Assembly (NCBI GenBank): GCA_964036045.1
Contig: OZ038380.1
Span: 8,145,913-8,209,912, forward strand
Reading direction: 5' to 3'
DNA length: 64,000 bases
Origin: Eutreptiella sp. 'Long Island Sound 2002'
Taxonomy: Eukaryota; Euglenozoa; Euglenophyceae; Eutreptiales; Eutreptiaceae
Shown here piece after piece: positions 62,401 through 64,000 of this stretch. The translations under genes were made by a program, and so were the position numbers. How positions within the stretch are numbered: the first letter of the stretch is position 1; the number at the start of each line of letters is the position of its first letter. The notes below the pieces were generated by a model. It was given only the letters and a program-made list of their open reading frames with translations, was not told the origin of the DNA and searched no databases.

Positions 62401-64000
62401 ACCACAGTCCAATCATGACTTCTGCACAAAATCTGCATGGCCAAGACCGAGCCAGCTTTGGAGCATTGTGACCACAATGTGGGACACAAACTGTGAGTGC
62501 AGCATTGCCGCAAATAACACATGGTGAGGCCCCAGTTTTGTGTGTAATAATGATTTACCACAGTCCAACCATGACTTCTGCACAAAGGCTGCATGGCCAA
62601 GACCGAGCCAGTTTTGGGGGACAGTGGCCACAATGTGGGGCACAAACTGTGAGTGCAGCATTGCCGCAAAAAACACATGGTGAGACCCCAGTCTTGTGTG
62701 TAATAATGATTTACAACAGTCCAACCATGACTTCTGCACAAAAACTGCTTGGCCAAGACCGAGCCAGTTTTGGGGCACAGTGGCCACAATGTGGGGCACA
62801 AACAGTGAGTGCAGCATTGCCGCAAAAAACACATGGTTAGACCCCAGTTTTGTGTGTAATAATGATTTACCACAGTCCAACCATGACTTCTGCACAAAGG
62901 CTGCATGGCCAAGACCGAGCCAGTTTTGGGGCATAGTGGCCACAATGTGGGGCACAAACTGTGAGTGCAGCGTTGCCGCAAAAAACACATGGTGAGACCC
63001 CAGTTTTGTGTGTAGTAATGATTTACCACAGTCCAACCATGACTTCTGCACAAAGGCTGCATGGCCAAGACCGAGCCAGTTTTGGGGCACAGTGGCCACA
63101 TTGTGGGGCACAAACTGTGAGTGCAGCATTGCCGCAAAAATCACATGGTTAGACCCCAGTTTTGTGTGTAATAATGATTTACCACAGTCCAACCATGACT
63201 TCTGCACAAAGGCTGCATGGCCAAGACCGAGCCAGTTTTGGAGCATTGAGACCACATCGAGGGGCACAAACTGTGAGTGCAGCATTGCCGCAAAAAACAC
63301 ATGGTGAGACCCCAGTTTTGTGTGTAATAATGATTTACCACAGTCCAACCATGACTTCTGCACAAAGGCTGCATGGCTAGCACCGAGCCAGCTTTGGGGC
63401 ACAGTGGCCACAATGTGGGGCACAAACTGTGAGTGCAGCATTGCCGCAAAAATCGGATGGTTAGACCCCAGTTTGGTGTGTAGTAATGATTTACCACAGT
63501 CCAACCATGACTTCTGCACAAAGGCTGCATGGCCAAGACCGAGCCAGTTTTGGGGCACAGTGGCCACAATGTGGGGCACAAACTGTGAGTGCAGCATTGC
63601 CGCAAAAATGACATGGTTAGACCCCAGTTTGGTGTGTAATAATGATTTACCACAGTCCAATCATGACTTCTGCACAAAGGCTGCATGGCCAAGACCGAGC
63701 CAGTTTTGGAGCATTGAGACCACAATGAGGGGCACAAACTGTGAGTGCAGCATTGCCGCAAAAAACACATGGTTAGACCCCAGTTTTGTGTGCAATAATG
63801 ATTTACCACAGTCCAACCATGACTTCTGCACAAAGGCTGCATGGCTAACACCGAGCCAGCTTTGGGGCACAGTGGCCACAATGTGGGGCACAAACAGTGA
63901 GTGAAGCATTGCTGCAAAAAACACATGCTGAGACCCCAGTTTTGTGTGTAATAATGATTTACCACAGTCCAACCATGACTTCTGCACAAAGGCTGCATGG

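Larger units (their letters stand above)
46341..64000. repeat. 156-bp satellite array, block 6 (about 113 monomers)
   Basis: Ordinary classes return (AAAGGCTG, CACAGTGGCC, CATTGTGACC) with scattered AAAAACTG monomers, as at 47.9-48.4, 50.2, 55.7-56.2 and 56.6-57.0 kb. CAGTGCAGCATTG preceded by GTGTCACT or ACTGT occurs near 47510, 48770, 49855 and 51727. The array runs off the right end in mid-monomer (GGCTGCATGG). No gene seen. Confidence 0.97.

Noticed and set aside
1-64000. CRISPR array
   Set aside because: Repeats are directly adjacent 156-bp units with no unique spacers and no cas genes, and the composition is eukaryotic satellite.
1-64000. tRNA, rRNA or other structured RNA genes
   Set aside because: Nothing resembling A/B boxes with a cloverleaf or rRNA cores was recognised in the monomer or the element; small inverted repeats in the monomer are accounted for by the dyad.

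Overview
The window lies wholly inside a eukaryotic satellite DNA array. About 60.3 kb of the 64 kb is one head-to-tail tandem repeat with a 156-bp monomer (roughly 387 copies, about 49% GC). It enters and leaves the window in mid-array, so the array is longer than 64 kb. There is no bacterial or phage gene organisation, and no rRNA or tRNA gene was recognised. The monomer is CpG-poor and TG/CA-rich, and many of its variable sites are CG/TG/CA alternatives. That is the expected footprint of cytosine methylation and deamination, so a methylated animal genome (vertebrate-like) is the best guess. The species cannot be named from the sequence.

Layout: (1) 1-11667, array of mixed monomer classes with local 1253-bp and 1248-bp tandem duplications. 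(2) 11668-12893, 14353-15581 and 17821-19047, three near-identical copies of a 1.23-kb non-satellite element with 14-bp terminal inverted repeats. Each copy carries a 31-bp minisatellite and, on the minus strand, an intact 222-codon reading frame that ends in a SAP-type DNA-binding domain. The three copies sit in an amplified stretch of array and arose by segmental duplication of one founder. (3) 19048-28060, array similar to block 1. (4) 28061-46340, a diverged monomer subfamily with its own diagnostic variants and several higher-order units (624, 780, 936, 1716 and 2028 bp). (5) 46341-64000, array again like block 1, with 1873-bp and 936-bp units and a block that matches 25.1-26.3 kb almost 35 kb away.

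The very long reading frames (up to 2444 codons) are a by-product of the 156-bp period, which is exactly 52 codons: any frame open through one monomer stays open through the array. At least four of the six frames do this, and the common variants change amino acids freely, so I do not call them as genes. The only credible protein-coding sequence is the SAP-domain frame in the three inserts. The most interesting signals are the captured and amplified element, the mismatch between its two insertion points in the monomer, and a 16-bp dyad in the monomer whose arms differ between the main subfamilies.
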